A stretch of 64,000 nucleotides of DNA from assembly GCF_900167065.1 (NCBI RefSeq), contig NZ_FUYA01000005.1, positions 186,001 to 250,000 of the forward strand, given 5' to 3'. The notes beneath the pieces are model-generated. The model saw nothing but the letters and a program-made list of their open reading frames with translations, had not been told where the DNA came from and did no database searches. The DNA is from Desulfobaculum bizertense DSM 18034 (GTDB taxonomy: Bacteria > Desulfobacterota > Desulfovibrionia > Desulfovibrionales > Desulfovibrionaceae). Positions within the stretch are counted from its first letter, which is position 1. Each line of letters starts with the position of its first letter. Below, piece after piece: positions 17,611-27,244 of this stretch. The position numbers and the translations under genes were made by a program.

Positions 17611-20022
17611 TTACTGACGCATGTCAGAGATAATCTGCTTAAGTTCTTCGGCAAGCTTCGCGAGGTCAACGACAGCCTGAGCAGACTGAGACATTGCTTC
17701 CGCGTTGTCGTGGGCGACGGTGGTAATTTCTTCTGTAGAATGGTTAATCTGCTCACTCGCGGAAGACTGCTCTTCTGCGGCAGTTGCAATAGCGCGAACC
17801 TGATCCGCGCTTGACTCGACCATCTCAACAATTCTGTTGAGAGCATCACCAGAGTCCTTAACTCTCACAGTGCTTTCCTTGACCGCATCAACGGTCTCGG
17901 CACTGCTGCGAATGCTCCTATTCGTGCTTGACTGAATACTTTCAATATAGCGGCCAACCTCGCGGGTCGCATTCATGGTCTTCTCTGCAAGCTTGCGCAC
18001 CTCGTCAGCGACGACGGCAAACCCGCGACCAGCTTCACCGGCACGCGCAGCCTCAATGGCGGCATTCAGGGCAAGCAGATTTGTCTGGTCTGCAATGTCG
18101 GAAATAACGCCCATGATAGTACCAATACCTTCTGCCTGCTCGCCAAGCTCTGCCATATCTGTCTTGAGTTCATCGACAGAGGACGAAACATCCTCAACAA
18201 TGGCAGAAACTTCTGTCACAAGACGCGATCCATCCTGTGCTGTCCGCCGGGTGTCGTCAGCAAGCCCGGAGGCATTGCCAGCATTGCGGGCGACCTCAAG
18301 AACAGACGCATTCATCTGCTCAATGGCAGTCGCAACCTCACTGGTGCGCTGCTGCTGCAACTCAATACCATTGTTCGATTCTTCAATCTGCGCAGCCAGC
18401 TCCTCAGAGGCAGACGAGACCTGCTCTGCCACCTTGTCTGCAAGTCGAGCCGCTTCAGCAATGCGATCACGCTGCTCAACAATCTGCGCTTCTTTCTGCT
18501 TGATTTCAGTCAGGTCGAACCACATCACAAGCGCCCCAAAAGGGTTTCCATCAAGATCAAACATTGGGGCACATGTTGAATTAATAACGAAGGTCTGGCC
18601 GGAGGTTGTCGTCATATTAATGTCAGCACTCAAAACTTTTCCGGCTTCCATACACTTCATGGCAAGCGTCTTTTTGGAGGCATCAAAAAAGAAAAACTCG
18701 CCAGAACTTTTACCATAAAACTGCTCAGGCTTCCCGGTCCGCTCCATCAGGTCCATTTTCTGATGGTTAATAAACACCATCTCATTCTTGGCGTTCACGA
18801 CAGAACAGGGAAGCGAAATGCCATCAAGGACACCTTGACCAAAACTCAAACGGTCCTTGAGCTGCACGACCATCTTGCGAACAGATCGGACCGTGGTGCC
18901 AATGGCATCGTTTCCATCATAATGACACTTGGCATCCAAATTTCCTTCAGAAATGGCCTGCGTTGCGTGAGAGAGCTGCTCCAGAGGCTGAAGCTGCCGC
19001 CTCAGGAAAATTGCAAAGGCGCATAAGGCGAGAACCAGCCCCACAGCTCCAGTTCCGAGAGAGGCATATATAAGCTGCCTGTCAGCACCAAGCATCTGCT
19101 CCTCTTTGCTGAGCGTCACAACGATGTACCAGCCCCAAGGCTTGAAATGCTCGACAAATGCAACGCGTTTGGAGTTCTGCGAACTCGTGTAGTGCAGCTC
19201 CCCAGTGTCAGTGGCCTTGATTGCCGCCCAGCCCTTGGGATTCACATCCTGAAAACGCTTGCCCTCGGAGCGGGGATGCACAACAAACCTGCCTGACTCA
19301 TCCACAATATAGGCATAGCCCTTTCCGGCTACAGAAACGGAATTAATCATGTCATGCAGGCTTGGAGCCATAATCTCCATGCCAACAAAAAGCACGACGC
19401 TTGTGCGCCCTTCTGTATCCTGCACTGGAGTATAGGCCGTAAGGAAATCGCGCCCAATGACCTTGGCCCGTCCGGTGTACGTCTGACCGTTTGTCACGGC
19501 TTTGTACACGGGGCTGGACTCTGGAATGTAGGTACCAATAGCCCGACTCCCGTCAGCTTTGCGAATACTTGTAGCAATGCGCAACAGCTTGCCCGGAAGT
19601 ACCTGAAAAATTGTACAGTGATGACCAGAAAGAGAAAAGACTTCGTCGACATAGCGGTTGTTCTCAAAGACATCCTGCCCGCCATAGCTGAGCGCGCCAA
19701 AAGTCGCGGATTCACTTCGCCCTGTTTTCTGATTCGTGATGTTGACGGTACGGGTTCTGGTCGGTTCAAGAACAAATACCCCTCGCCGCATAGTGTCTTT
19801 TTTGAGCCGTACGATCTCGTTTGAGAGCGAGGTCTGTAAGGATTCATCCCGCATTTTTGCGGCATATTTCAGTTCCTGCGCGGTGTTGCGCAAAAATTCC
19901 GAACCCACAAGTGTCAGTGCTTTTTTTGCCACGTGCAGATTCATGAGCATAACAAGCAAGATTAACGGAATGATAATCAAGCTAATGCCAAGCATAAGCT
20001 TCCGATTGAAGTTAAGCCTCAT
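17611..20022 (-). CDS. Methyl-accepting chemotaxis protein with Cache, HAMP and PAS domains
   Basis: Transmembrane chemoreceptor of 803 residues. Order: membrane segment (about 12-31), long periplasmic Cache-type sensor ([23 protein letters not shown] near 220-265), second membrane segment (about 325-347), HAMP, a cytoplasmic PAS (about 400-520, [18 protein letters not shown]), and the signalling domain with the conserved hairpin tip ([20 protein letters not shown]). No C-terminal CheR/CheB-tethering pentapeptide is visible. ATG at 20022 has GAGGGG five bases upstream. No che genes adjoin. The ligand is unknown. Confidence 0.93.
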   Translation of the reverse strand: MRLNFNRKLMLGISLIIIPLILLVMLMNLHVAKKALTLVGSEFLRNTAQELKYAAKMRDESLQTSLSNEIVRLKKDTMRRGVFVLEPTRTRTVNITNQKTGRSESATFGALSYGGQDVFENNRYVDEVFSLSGHHCTIFQVLPGKLLRIATSIRKADGSRAIGTYIPESSPVYKAVTNGQTYTGRAKVIGRDFLTAYTPVQDTEGRTSVVLFVGMEIMAPSLHDMINSVSVAGKGYAYIVDESGRFVVHPRSEGKRFQDVNPKGWAAIKATDTGELHYTSSQNSKRVAFVEHFKPWGWYIVVTLSKEEQMLGADRQLIYASLGTGAVGLVLALCAFAIFLRRQLQPLEQLSHATQAISEGNLDAKCHYDGNDAIGTTVRSVRKMVVQLKDRLSFGQGVLDGISLPCSVVNAKNEMVFINHQKMDLMERTGKPEQFYGKSSGEFFFFDASKKTLAMKCMEAGKVLSADINMTTTSGQTFVINSTCAPMFDLDGNPFGALVMWFDLTEIKQKEAQIVEQRDRIAEAARLADKVAEQVSSASEELAAQIEESNNGIELQQQRTSEVATAIEQMNASVLEVARNAGNASGLADDTRRTAQDGSRLVTEVSAIVEDVSSSVDELKTDMAELGEQAEGIGTIMGVISDIADQTNLLALNAAIEAARAGEAGRGFAVVADEVRKLAEKTMNATREVGRYIESIQSSTNRSIRSSAETVDAVKESTVRVKDSGDALNRIVEMVESSADQVRAIATAAEEQSSASEQINHSTEEITTVAHDNAEAMSQSAQAVVDLAKLAEELKQIISDMRQ

Positions 20023-20387
20023 GAAACCCCTCACTCATTCAGATGTGTGCAGCGCATTATGGCGCTGCGTGATGCGAGCTTTTCCCTTAGGAAACAACAT
20101 ATTAGCATTTTTTTTGAAAAAAATTATATATCGCATTACCAAAGGATGTCCAATAACAAAGCAAAATAATTGGAATATTTCCCCTAGGCTTCCCTATCGG
20201 CTTTTGTAAAAATTATCTTTAGTTCTTTTAGGGACAAGGACAGAGGAGGATGCCGGGAAAAGCCAGAGATAGCAGATTTTTTCCCAATAACTTTAACAAG
20301 CTATAAAAGATTATGTGAAAAATTTTTCTCTTTTTTCTTGCAAAGCAAAAAGTGCGAGCGTATAGCTCAAATCTGACTCGGAAATCG
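20023..20387. other. Gene-free AT-rich intergenic region
   Basis: About 365 bases between the divergent chemoreceptor and the glycine riboswitch. It should hold promoters for both. A strongly AT-rich tract (20109-20135) is the most promoter-like part, but no confident -35/-10 pair was identified and no open frame looks real. Confidence 0.5.
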
Positions 20388-20562
20388 GATGACAGTAGTA
20401 GGAGAGACTCCCCAGGCGGGAGCGCCGAAGAAGTAAATCTTTCAGGCAAAAGGACTGCTACTTGACGAGCCTCTGGAGAGACTTCCACGAAGGAAGCGCC
20501 GAAGGAGCAAACCGGGAGATCCCCTCCCCGGTCAAACTCTCAGGCAAAAGGACAGAGGAGAA
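20388..20562 (+). promoter_or_regulatory. Tandem glycine riboswitch (gcvT type)
   Basis: Two consecutive aptamers. The first (about 20391-20463) has GGAGAGACTC, GCGCCGAAG and TTTCAGGCAAAAGGAC; the second (about 20470-20558) has GGAGAGACTTCC, GCGCCGAAGGAGCAA and CTCTCAGGCAAAAGGACAGAGG. The P1 helix of the second is CCTCTG/CAGAGG. These are the conserved blocks of the glycine-sensing RNA, which often occurs as a cooperative pair. It lies about 125 bases upstream of the sodium:glycine/alanine symporter. A GGCAC/GTGCC hairpin at about 20575-20590 may be part of the expression platform; no clear terminator was found, so whether glycine turns the gene on or off is open. Confidence 0.93.
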
Positions 20563-20687
20563 AAGCTTTAGGAAGGCACGTCCTTGTGCCTGTTCTCTTG
20601 TATTTTCCCCATTACTTTCCCACTCCAGTGGCCGCATCATTCATTTCCTGATTGTTTAACCATGTATCCCATGAAGGAACATCAGAA

Positions 20688-22064
20688 ATGGACGTTTTGC
20701 AGCTACTCGAACGTATTGACTCATTTGTCTGGGGCCCCCCGCTTCTCCTCCTGCTTTTCGGAACAGGAGTATTTCTTACGCTGCGGCTGGGACTCATTCA
20801 GATCCTGCGACTGCCTCTGGCCCTCAAGTACGTGTTCACACGTGAAAAAAACTCGCATTACAGCGGTGATGTGTCACCCTTTGCAGCGCTGTGTACCGCA
20901 CTTTCCGCCACCATCGGTACCGGTAACATCGTCGGTGTTGCCACTGCCCTGAAGGCGGGTGGACCCGGTGCTCTGCTCTGGATGTGGCTCGCTGCCTTTT
21001 TTGGCATGGCCACGAAGTACGCTGAGGGCGTGCTCGCAGTGAAATACCGCGTTAAGGACGCCAACGGACAGATGTCTGGTGGTCCGATGTATTACATCGA
21101 ACGCGGTTTGGGGAATAAGTTTCTTGCCCGTATGTTTGCCGTCTTTGGCATCGGCGTCGCATTCCTTGGTATCGGAACCTTCGCTCAGGTAAACGCCATC
21201 TCTGAGGCAAGCGCTGGCACTTTTGGGCTTCCCAAAATCGTCACCGCTGCTGTTCTGACCATTCTGGTCACGATGGTTACCCTTGGCGGAATCAAGCGCA
21301 TCTCCGAGACAGCAAAGCGCATCGTGCCTTTTGCTGCTGTATTCTACATCCTTGCATCCATTGTGGTGCTCGTGCTGAATGCAGACCAGATCATCCCCAC
21401 AATCAGCCTCATCGTTGAATCCGCATTCAACCCACAGGCTGCTTTTGGTGGAACAGTTGGTATCACCATGATGATGGCAATGCGAAATGGTATTGCCCGT
21501 GGTGTGTTCTCGAACGAATCCGGCCTTGGTAGCGCTCCTATTGCAGCTGCTGCCGCCAGAACTGATTCCTGCGTTCGTCAGGGACTCATTTCCATGACCG
21601 GTACCTTCTTCGACACCATCGTGATCTGCTCCATGACCGGTATTGTTCTGGTCATGACCGGAGCACTGTACGATCCGAACCTCGCTGGTGCAGCCATGAC
21701 CAACGAAGCATTCAATCTTGGTCTGGGAACACAGCTCGGCCAGTATGCCGTCACCATCGGCCTGATTTTCTTTGCCTTCACCACCATCCTTGGATGGAAC
21801 TACTACGGTGAGCGCTGCACAGAATATCTCGTTGGTGTCAAAGGCATCATGCCTTTCAAGGTTGTTTTCATCATGCTTATCGCCTCTGGCTCTTTCATTA
21901 AGCTCGAAACAATCTGGGTGCTGGCAGACATCGTAAATGGCCTTATGGCTATCCCGAACCTGATTGGTGTGCTTGGCCTGTCTGGTGTTGTTGTTCGCGA
22001 AACCCGCAACTACTTCGCCATGAAAAAGGCCGCGTGCAACGACGACGCACTGTGCGCAGAATAA
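20688..22064 (+). CDS. Sodium:alanine/glycine symporter (AGCS family)
   Basis: Inner-membrane amino-acid:cation symporter of 458 residues with about ten or eleven hydrophobic segments. The SATIGTGNIVGVATAL and GGPMYYIERGLG motifs are family signatures, and GVFSNESGLGSAPIAAAAA is the conserved re-entrant region. ATG at 20688 is chosen because AAGGAA lies eight bases upstream; an in-frame TTG at 20652 adds 12 unconserved residues. The tandem glycine riboswitch in the leader indicates that glycine is the sensed, and probably a transported, substrate. Confidence 0.93.
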   Translation: MDVLQLLERIDSFVWGPPLLLLLFGTGVFLTLRLGLIQILRLPLALKYVFTREKNSHYSGDVSPFAALCTALSATIGTGNIVGVATALKAGGPGALLWMWLAAFFGMATKYAEGVLAVKYRVKDANGQMSGGPMYYIERGLGNKFLARMFAVFGIGVAFLGIGTFAQVNAISEASAGTFGLPKIVTAAVLTILVTMVTLGGIKRISETAKRIVPFAAVFYILASIVVLVLNADQIIPTISLIVESAFNPQAAFGGTVGITMMMAMRNGIARGVFSNESGLGSAPIAAAAARTDSCVRQGLISMTGTFFDTIVICSMTGIVLVMTGALYDPNLAGAAMTNEAFNLGLGTQLGQYAVTIGLIFFAFTTILGWNYYGERCTEYLVGVKGIMPFKVVFIMLIASGSFIKLETIWVLADIVNGLMAIPNLIGVLGLSGVVVRETRNYFAMKKAACNDDALCAE

Positions 22065-22089
22065 ATTCTGTATATCGCACATCTCTTTT

Positions 22090-22120
22090 GGGAACCTTCC
22101 TTGTGAGGGTTCCCTTTTTT
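22090..22120 (+). terminator. Rho-independent terminator of the symporter
   Basis: GGGAACC/GGTTCCC stem followed by six T, 25 bases after the stop. Confidence 0.85.
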
Positions 22121-22227
22121 ATGCCCTCCGCGCTTCTCGCTCAGCTTTTTCCCTTCGCACCTTGCCTCTGCTCCTCATTTTCATGTATTCTGAGTGCCTC
22201 TCTCAATTCCTTTGCAAGGGGCTTTTC

Positions 22228-23100
22228 ATGACGCAAGCACACAGGTTTTTCCACACGGCTGGTGCTCGGGCGATTCTCTCGCTCGTTCCAGTTCTTTTCC
22301 TCGTGATGGCCTGCTCACCGTTCCGACCTGCACGCATTGGCGATTCCCTCTCTGGTGCCATCCTGGAGCAAGATGACCCAGCCATCGTCAAAGCAGGTGC
22401 CCCGGCCTACATGATTCTACTCGACAGCATGATAGCTCAGAACCCTGACGATGCAGAACTCCATGCCTCCGGGACCAAACTCTATGCACTCTATGCAAAC
22501 GCCTTTGCCGAAAACGAAGAACAAAAGCGCCTGCTCGCAGACAAGGCAGAGCACTACGGACTCACGGCCCTGTCGCTCCGGCTTGGCAAACGCAGTTCCC
22601 CAGACGCTCCTCTCGACGATTTTACTCAGGACCTCTCAACTCTGGACCGCGACGATTTGCCGCTGCTTTATGCCTATGTTCTTGGTCAGCTTGTCTGGCT
22701 TGATGCGCACAAAACAGACCTCGCAGCCCTAACCAGACTCCCCAATATTCAGGTTGCTCTCGACCGTATGCTCGCCCTGGATGAGCGCTATGCCTCTGGT
22801 GCCGCACATGTCTGGTCTGGCATCCTGCTTATGCTTCGTCCGCCTTCTCTTGGAGGCAAACCAGAGCTGGCAAAAGAACACTTTGACCGGGCACTCCACA
22901 TTTCATCCGGGCGCGACCTCGGAGCCAAGCTCGCCTATGCCAAATCCTATGCAATAGGGACCTATGACAAACCCCTCTTTGACAGGCTTATCTCCGAAAT
23001 TCTCGAAGCCAATCCTCATGAACCGGGCCTGACTCTGCTCAATGTACTGGCCCAAAGACAGGCAAAAGAACTTGCAGCATCTGCTGCCAATATTTTTTAG
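22228..23100 (+). CDS. TatT-family (T component) lipoprotein of a TRAP transporter
   Basis: A 290-residue lipoprotein: signal sequence ending in the lipobox-like VMAC (Cys near residue 29), followed by an all-helical tetratricopeptide-like body, matching the TRAP-associated TatT family first studied in Treponema. Such proteins form periplasmic oligomers that are thought to cooperate with the DctP binding protein. ATG at 22228 has AAGGGG eight bases upstream; upstream in-frame ATGs lack ribosome sites. It is the first gene of the TatT-dctP-dctQ-dctM operon. Confidence 0.8.
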   Translation: MTQAHRFFHTAGARAILSLVPVLFLVMACSPFRPARIGDSLSGAILEQDDPAIVKAGAPAYMILLDSMIAQNPDDAELHASGTKLYALYANAFAENEEQKRLLADKAEHYGLTALSLRLGKRSSPDAPLDDFTQDLSTLDRDDLPLLYAYVLGQLVWLDAHKTDLAALTRLPNIQVALDRMLALDERYASGAAHVWSGILLMLRPPSLGGKPELAKEHFDRALHISSGRDLGAKLAYAKSYAIGTYDKPLFDRLISEILEANPHEPGLTLLNVLAQRQAKELAASAANIF

Positions 23101-23112
23101 ATGGAGGCTTTT

Positions 23113-24114
23113 ATGCGCCGCTTTTTCCAGTGTCTTACCCTGTGCATCCTGACCTGCATTTTCGCGCTCCCAGCACAGGCCGTGACCTTCAAGATTGCCT
23201 CAAATGCCCCCGAAGGGACTGCATGGATGAATGACATGCGGGCCGTTGCTGACCGCATCGCCTTCCGCACAGAAAAACGTGTACAGATCAAATACTTTGG
23301 TGGCGGAGTCATGGGAAATGGCAACAATGTTTTGCGCAAAATCCGCATCGGACAGCTTCAGGGAAGCATGTTCACCTTTGGGCAGCTTTCGGATGTCTGC
23401 CCTGACCTGCGGCTTTACAGCCTGCCATTTATCTATCGGAATGACGCAGAAATGAATGCTGTCAGAAAAGAACTGGACCCCATTCTGCACAAGGAGCTGA
23501 AAAGTAAAGGCTTTGAGACCTTCCATTTTGCCGCTGGCGGTGCTGCGTTCATTATGAGCGATGAACCAATGACCACGCTCGATGGACTGCGCAAAAAGAA
23601 AGTCTGGATTCCGCAGGGCGACACCATGTCCTACGCCGTCATGGATGCTCTTGGCATTGCCCCTGTCACCCTTCCCATCACCGATGTTCTGACAGGTTTG
23701 CAGGCAGGACTCGTGGACATCATTGCAGCGCCCCCTCTGGGAGCAATTGTTATGCAGTGGCACACCCGAACCAAGGCTCTGACCAAGACGCCGATCACCT
23801 ACACATTTGGCGTTCTGGGCATTGCCCAAAAGGCTTTTGCAAAGCTGAGTCCTAAAGACCAGAACATTGTCCGGGAAGAACTCAATGCCACTATGCGGGC
23901 CTTTGATGCTGGAACGGCGCATGACAACACCGAAGCGCTCAAGGTTCTGAAATCCCGCGGCATGGACATCGTTGAGCTGACGCCACAGGATGTGAACAAA
24001 ATCCGGGGTATCACAGAAAAAGTCATGCAGGACCTTGCAGACAAGGGAGCCTTTGACGCCACGCTTTATGCCAGAATCCAGAAGAAACTGTCCGCCATGC
24101 GAGGAGGACAGTAG
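23113..24114 (+). CDS. dctP: TRAP transporter solute-binding protein (DctP family)
   Basis: Periplasmic binding protein of 333 residues with a cleavable signal peptide (ends LPAQA). VTFKIASNAPEGTAW starts the mature DctP fold, and the conserved carboxylate-binding region (QAGLVDIIAAPPLGAIVMQW) is present. It would hand an organic acid or related anion to the DctQM permease; the substrate cannot be read from sequence. ATG at 23113 is preferred because GGAGG precedes it; an ATG at 23101 lies directly on the end of the TatT gene. Confidence 0.9.
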   Translation: MRRFFQCLTLCILTCIFALPAQAVTFKIASNAPEGTAWMNDMRAVADRIAFRTEKRVQIKYFGGGVMGNGNNVLRKIRIGQLQGSMFTFGQLSDVCPDLRLYSLPFIYRNDAEMNAVRKELDPILHKELKSKGFETFHFAAGGAAFIMSDEPMTTLDGLRKKKVWIPQGDTMSYAVMDALGIAPVTLPITDVLTGLQAGLVDIIAAPPLGAIVMQWHTRTKALTKTPITYTFGVLGIAQKAFAKLSPKDQNIVREELNATMRAFDAGTAHDNTEALKVLKSRGMDIVELTPQDVNKIRGITEKVMQDLADKGAFDATLYARIQKKLSAMRGGQ

Positions 24115-24116
24115 GC

Positions 24117-24626
24117 ATGGAGCGCAAGCGTCCGCTGGAACGACTGGGCCGCAGCATAGAAAACTGGAGCATTGTGCTCGTGCTCCTAAGTATGCTGGTC
24201 CTGTCCTTTCTCCGCATTGCCCTGCGCAACACCACAGGCGGCGGCTTTGTCTGGATGGATGAACTTCTGCGCCTGCTGCTCTTTGCCGTTGCCATTGCCG
24301 GAGCCGTTGCAGCAAGCCGAGACGACAAGCACATCGCTCTTGATGTGGTCTCACACATCCTGCCCTACCGGGCCATGCTCCTTGTCCGTGTCATAACAGA
24401 CCTCTTCACCACAGTGGTGATGGCGCTGGCTGCGTGGTACGCCTTGCAGTTCTTCCTGCTCGAAAAAGAATTTGGCTCACTCATTCTTGGATACGTTCCA
24501 GCGTGGACCGTGCAGTGGATTTTGCCCGCAGGCTTTGCTGCCATTTCGTGGCGCTATTTTGTCTTTTTCATCAAGCACAGCCGGGCGCTTCTCTGCTGCG
24601 CCCAACACAGGCCACAATCGTCATGA
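24117..24626 (+). CDS. dctQ: TRAP transporter small permease subunit
   Basis: A 169-residue membrane protein with four hydrophobic segments and the conserved WMDELLRLLLFAV motif of DctQ. GAGGAGG precedes the ATG. Its TGA stop overlaps the dctM start as ATGA. It forms the TRAP permease together with dctM, driven by a sodium or proton gradient. Confidence 0.9.
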   Translation: MERKRPLERLGRSIENWSIVLVLLSMLVLSFLRIALRNTTGGGFVWMDELLRLLLFAVAIAGAVAASRDDKHIALDVVSHILPYRAMLLVRVITDLFTTVVMALAAWYALQFFLLEKEFGSLILGYVPAWTVQWILPAGFAAISWRYFVFFIKHSRALLCCAQHRPQSS

Positions 24627-25903
24627 TGATGCTTCTCGGACTTGGTCTCATACTCATAGCGCTCTTTGGCGCGCCTCTTTTCGCAGTTATAGCCGCTGGC
24701 GCCATGCTCAACTATGCGGCAAACGGCATTGAGCTTGTTGCCCTGCCCATTGAGTTCTACCGCCTTGCTGAAATGCCTGTGCTTCTTGCCATTCCGCTGT
24801 TTACCTTCGCGGGATACATCCTGAGCGAATCAGGAGCACCGGGACGGCTTATGCGACTCTCTGAGTCCCTGCTCGGCTGGATGCCCGGCGGACTCGCCAT
24901 TGTCTCCCTTATTCTGGGAGCCTTTTTTACAGCCTTTACCGGAGCTTCTGGCGTAACCATTATTGCCCTTGGGGCGCTCCTGCACCCGGCGCTTATTCAG
25001 GGCGGCTATCAGGCACGTTTCAGCCTTGGTCTGGTCACGACCCTTGGAAGCCTTGGCCTGCTGTTCGCGCCCTCTCTTCCGCTCATCCTCTATGGCGTTA
25101 TTGTTCAGCAAAGCAACCTCGCCGGAAGCTTCACAATGGACCAAATGTTTCTGGCAGGCATCATCCCCGGCGTGCTCATGGTTGGCGTTCTGTGCCTCTG
25201 GAGTTTTTGGGTCAACCGGGACCGCCGAAGCACACTCAAAATATTCTCATTTCGGCGCATTGGACTCGCCCTCAAAGAATCCATCTGGGAACTTCCGCTC
25301 CCCTTCCTCATCTTTGGCGGCATCTATGGTGGCTACTTTGCCATTTCCGAAGCCGCAGCCGTTACCGCGCTCTATGTTGTCCTTGTTGAAGTCTTTCTCC
25401 TGCGCGAAATCAGCCTTCGGGAGCTGGTCGACCTGACGCGCCGCTCCATGCTACTTGTTGGAGGTATCCTCGTTATTCTGGGCTTTTCCTTTGCATCCAC
25501 CAATGCAGCCATTGATGCCGGAGTCCCGGAACGGCTACTTTCTCTCGTACAGGGCAGCATCCAGTCTCGCATGGCCTTTTTACTCCTGCTCAATATCTTC
25601 CTGCTTCTGCTCGGCGCGGTACTGGACATTTTTTCAGCTCTCGTCCTTGTGGTGCCCATCCTGCTTCCCATCGCCCTCAGTTATGGCATTGACCCCATCC
25701 ATCTGGGCATCATTTTTCTCGCCAACATGCAGCTTGGCTACCTCACTCCACCCATTGGCATGAATCTGTTCATTGCCAGCTATCGCTTCGAAAGTTCCAT
25801 TCTCACCATTTACCGCTCCACCATCCCGTTTTTCCTTTTGCTCTTTTTGACGGTTTTGGTGCTGACATACGTCCCAGCCCTCTCTCATTTGCTCCTTGGA
25901 TGA
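24623..25903 (+). CDS. dctM: TRAP transporter large permease subunit
   Basis: A 426-residue polytopic protein with about a dozen hydrophobic segments, the substrate-translocating part of the TRAP transporter. FTAFTGASGVTIIALGALLHPALIQGGY and LGYLTPPIGMNLF are DctM signatures. The frame is open further upstream, but the chosen ATG overlaps the dctQ stop and begins at the first hydrophobic helix. It is last in the operon; no clear terminator follows (GAAGAAGTTCTTC palindrome at 25902-25914 lacks a T run). Confidence 0.92.
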   Translation: MMMLLGLGLILIALFGAPLFAVIAAGAMLNYAANGIELVALPIEFYRLAEMPVLLAIPLFTFAGYILSESGAPGRLMRLSESLLGWMPGGLAIVSLILGAFFTAFTGASGVTIIALGALLHPALIQGGYQARFSLGLVTTLGSLGLLFAPSLPLILYGVIVQQSNLAGSFTMDQMFLAGIIPGVLMVGVLCLWSFWVNRDRRSTLKIFSFRRIGLALKESIWELPLPFLIFGGIYGGYFAISEAAAVTALYVVLVEVFLLREISLRELVDLTRRSMLLVGGILVILGFSFASTNAAIDAGVPERLLSLVQGSIQSRMAFLLLLNIFLLLLGAVLDIFSALVLVVPILLPIALSYGIDPIHLGIIFLANMQLGYLTPPIGMNLFIASYRFESSILTIYRSTIPFFLLLFLTVLVLTYVPALSHLLLG

Positions 25904-26101
25904 AGAAGTTCTTCGCCATCCTTTGGCACCCGTATTTTTTTCTAAAGCATAGAAAAGTTCTGCACTCTGCAAGAAAATTCGTATCTCTCAGGTGTTGGCT
26001 TTCCAATTTCCTGACTTGACTTCACACTTCGTTATAGGAATAAGTTTGAATTTCATGGAAAAATTTCTATGGGTGAGAGATTTTCCTGAGAGGAGCAGAG
26101 C

Positions 26102-27244
26102 ATGCAGATCACCAAGTTTGCCATTCCCGAAGTTATTTTTGGGAACGGCAGCATCAAATACCTTGCCTCCTGTGCGCACCGGCTTGGAGCCAGGCGCATT
26201 TTTTTGGTCAGCGATCCCGGTCTGGAAGCTTCCGGCTGGGTTGAACGCATTATTGATATACTCCGGAAGGATAAGCTGGAGTGTGTCTTTTTTAATGAAA
26301 TTTCCTCCAATCCCCGCGACTGGCAGGTTCACAAGGGCGCAGAGCTTTACCTTGAGCAAAACGCCGATGCCATTATTGGCTTAGGTGGTGGAAGTCCTAT
26401 TGATGGGGCAAAAGGCATTGCAACCATCGTCAGCAATGGGGGACGAATTCGGGACTACGAAGGCGCAAACAGAATCATGCGCCCTCTTCCGCCAATGATC
26501 TTTATTCCGACCACCGCAGGCAGTGGTTCGGACGTGTCGCAGTACGCCATCATCACAGATATGGAACGGCACGTAAAAATGTCCATCATCAGCCGTTCTC
26601 TGGTCCCAAACATTTCGATCATTGACCCGCAGATTTTGGCAACCAACCCTCGCGAACTGATTTTGGCGTCTGGCATTGATGCACTTTCACACGCCATCGA
26701 ATCCTATGTTTCGCGGCTCGCTTCACCCTTTACGGAATCTCAGGCGCTCAATGCCATAGGGCTTATTCTGGACAGCATCACCCGCGCAGCAGAGGACAAA
26801 GATCTTGATGCGCTCAAAAACCTGTCCATCGCCAGCACCGAAGCGGGCATGTCGTTTAGTAACGCTGGTCTTGGTATTGGGCACGCTCTGGCCCACTCTC
26901 TTGGTGGTCGATTTGACGTTTTGCACGGCATGGTTCACCCCATCCTGCTCCCGGCGGTCATGCGCTACAACATTCCAAGCTGTACGCGAAAAATGGCGAA
27001 CATTGCCCGGACCATTGTGGGCGTTCGCATGGAATCATCGCAAACCCTTGCCGAACAGGGCTGCGAGAGCCTCGCGGTTATGTTTGAGCGCATGAAAATA
27101 CCGGTTCGCCTTCGGGATATTGTTCCAGACAGGTCGTATCTCGAACAGATTTGCAAAATGGCAGTCCATGACGCATGCGCGGTCACCAATCCCCGCGAAG
27201 CAGACTGGCAGGACCTGCTCAATATTTGTCTGGAGGCGTGGTAA
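26102..27244 (+). CDS. Iron-containing alcohol dehydrogenase
   Basis: NAD(P)-dependent group III alcohol dehydrogenase of 380 residues. GLGGGSPIDGAKG binds the dinucleotide, and the metal-binding aspartate/histidines lie in GIDALSHAIE, GIGHALAHSLGG and LHGMVH. It is clearly more diverged than the two tandem paralogues at 30.1 and 31.7 kb. Its stop overlaps the start of the downstream histidine kinase (TAATG). No sigma-54 promoter was found in front of it. Substrate (short alcohols, propanediol or other) is not predictable. Confidence 0.9.
   Translation: MQITKFAIPEVIFGNGSIKYLASCAHRLGARRIFLVSDPGLEASGWVERIIDILRKDKLECVFFNEISSNPRDWQVHKGAELYLEQNADAIIGLGGGSPIDGAKGIATIVSNGGRIRDYEGANRIMRPLPPMIFIPTTAGSGSDVSQYAIITDMERHVKMSIISRSLVPNISIIDPQILATNPRELILASGIDALSHAIESYVSRLASPFTESQALNAIGLILDSITRAAEDKDLDALKNLSIASTEAGMSFSNAGLGIGHALAHSLGGRFDVLHGMVHPILLPAVMRYNIPSCTRKMANIARTIVGVRMESSQTLAEQGCESLAVMFERMKIPVRLRDIVPDRSYLEQICKMAVHDACAVTNPREADWQDLLNICLEAW

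Noticed and set aside
17418-17849. Open frames across the palindrome island
   Set aside because: They are created by repeat sequence, overlap hairpins and the chemoreceptor end, and encode low-complexity peptides.
20874-22082. 402-codon open frame antisense to the symporter
   Set aside because: Cys/His/Asp/Gly-rich shadow of a membrane-protein gene; no start signals.
24434-24622. Upstream extension of dctM
   Set aside because: It overlaps dctQ out of frame and lacks a ribosome site; the ATGA-overlapping start is far better.
25924-25939. Possible sigma-54 promoter (TGGCACC) upstream of the first alcohol dehydrogenase
   Set aside because: The -24 half is good, but the -12 GC is missing (the position is all T), so it cannot be called a promoter.
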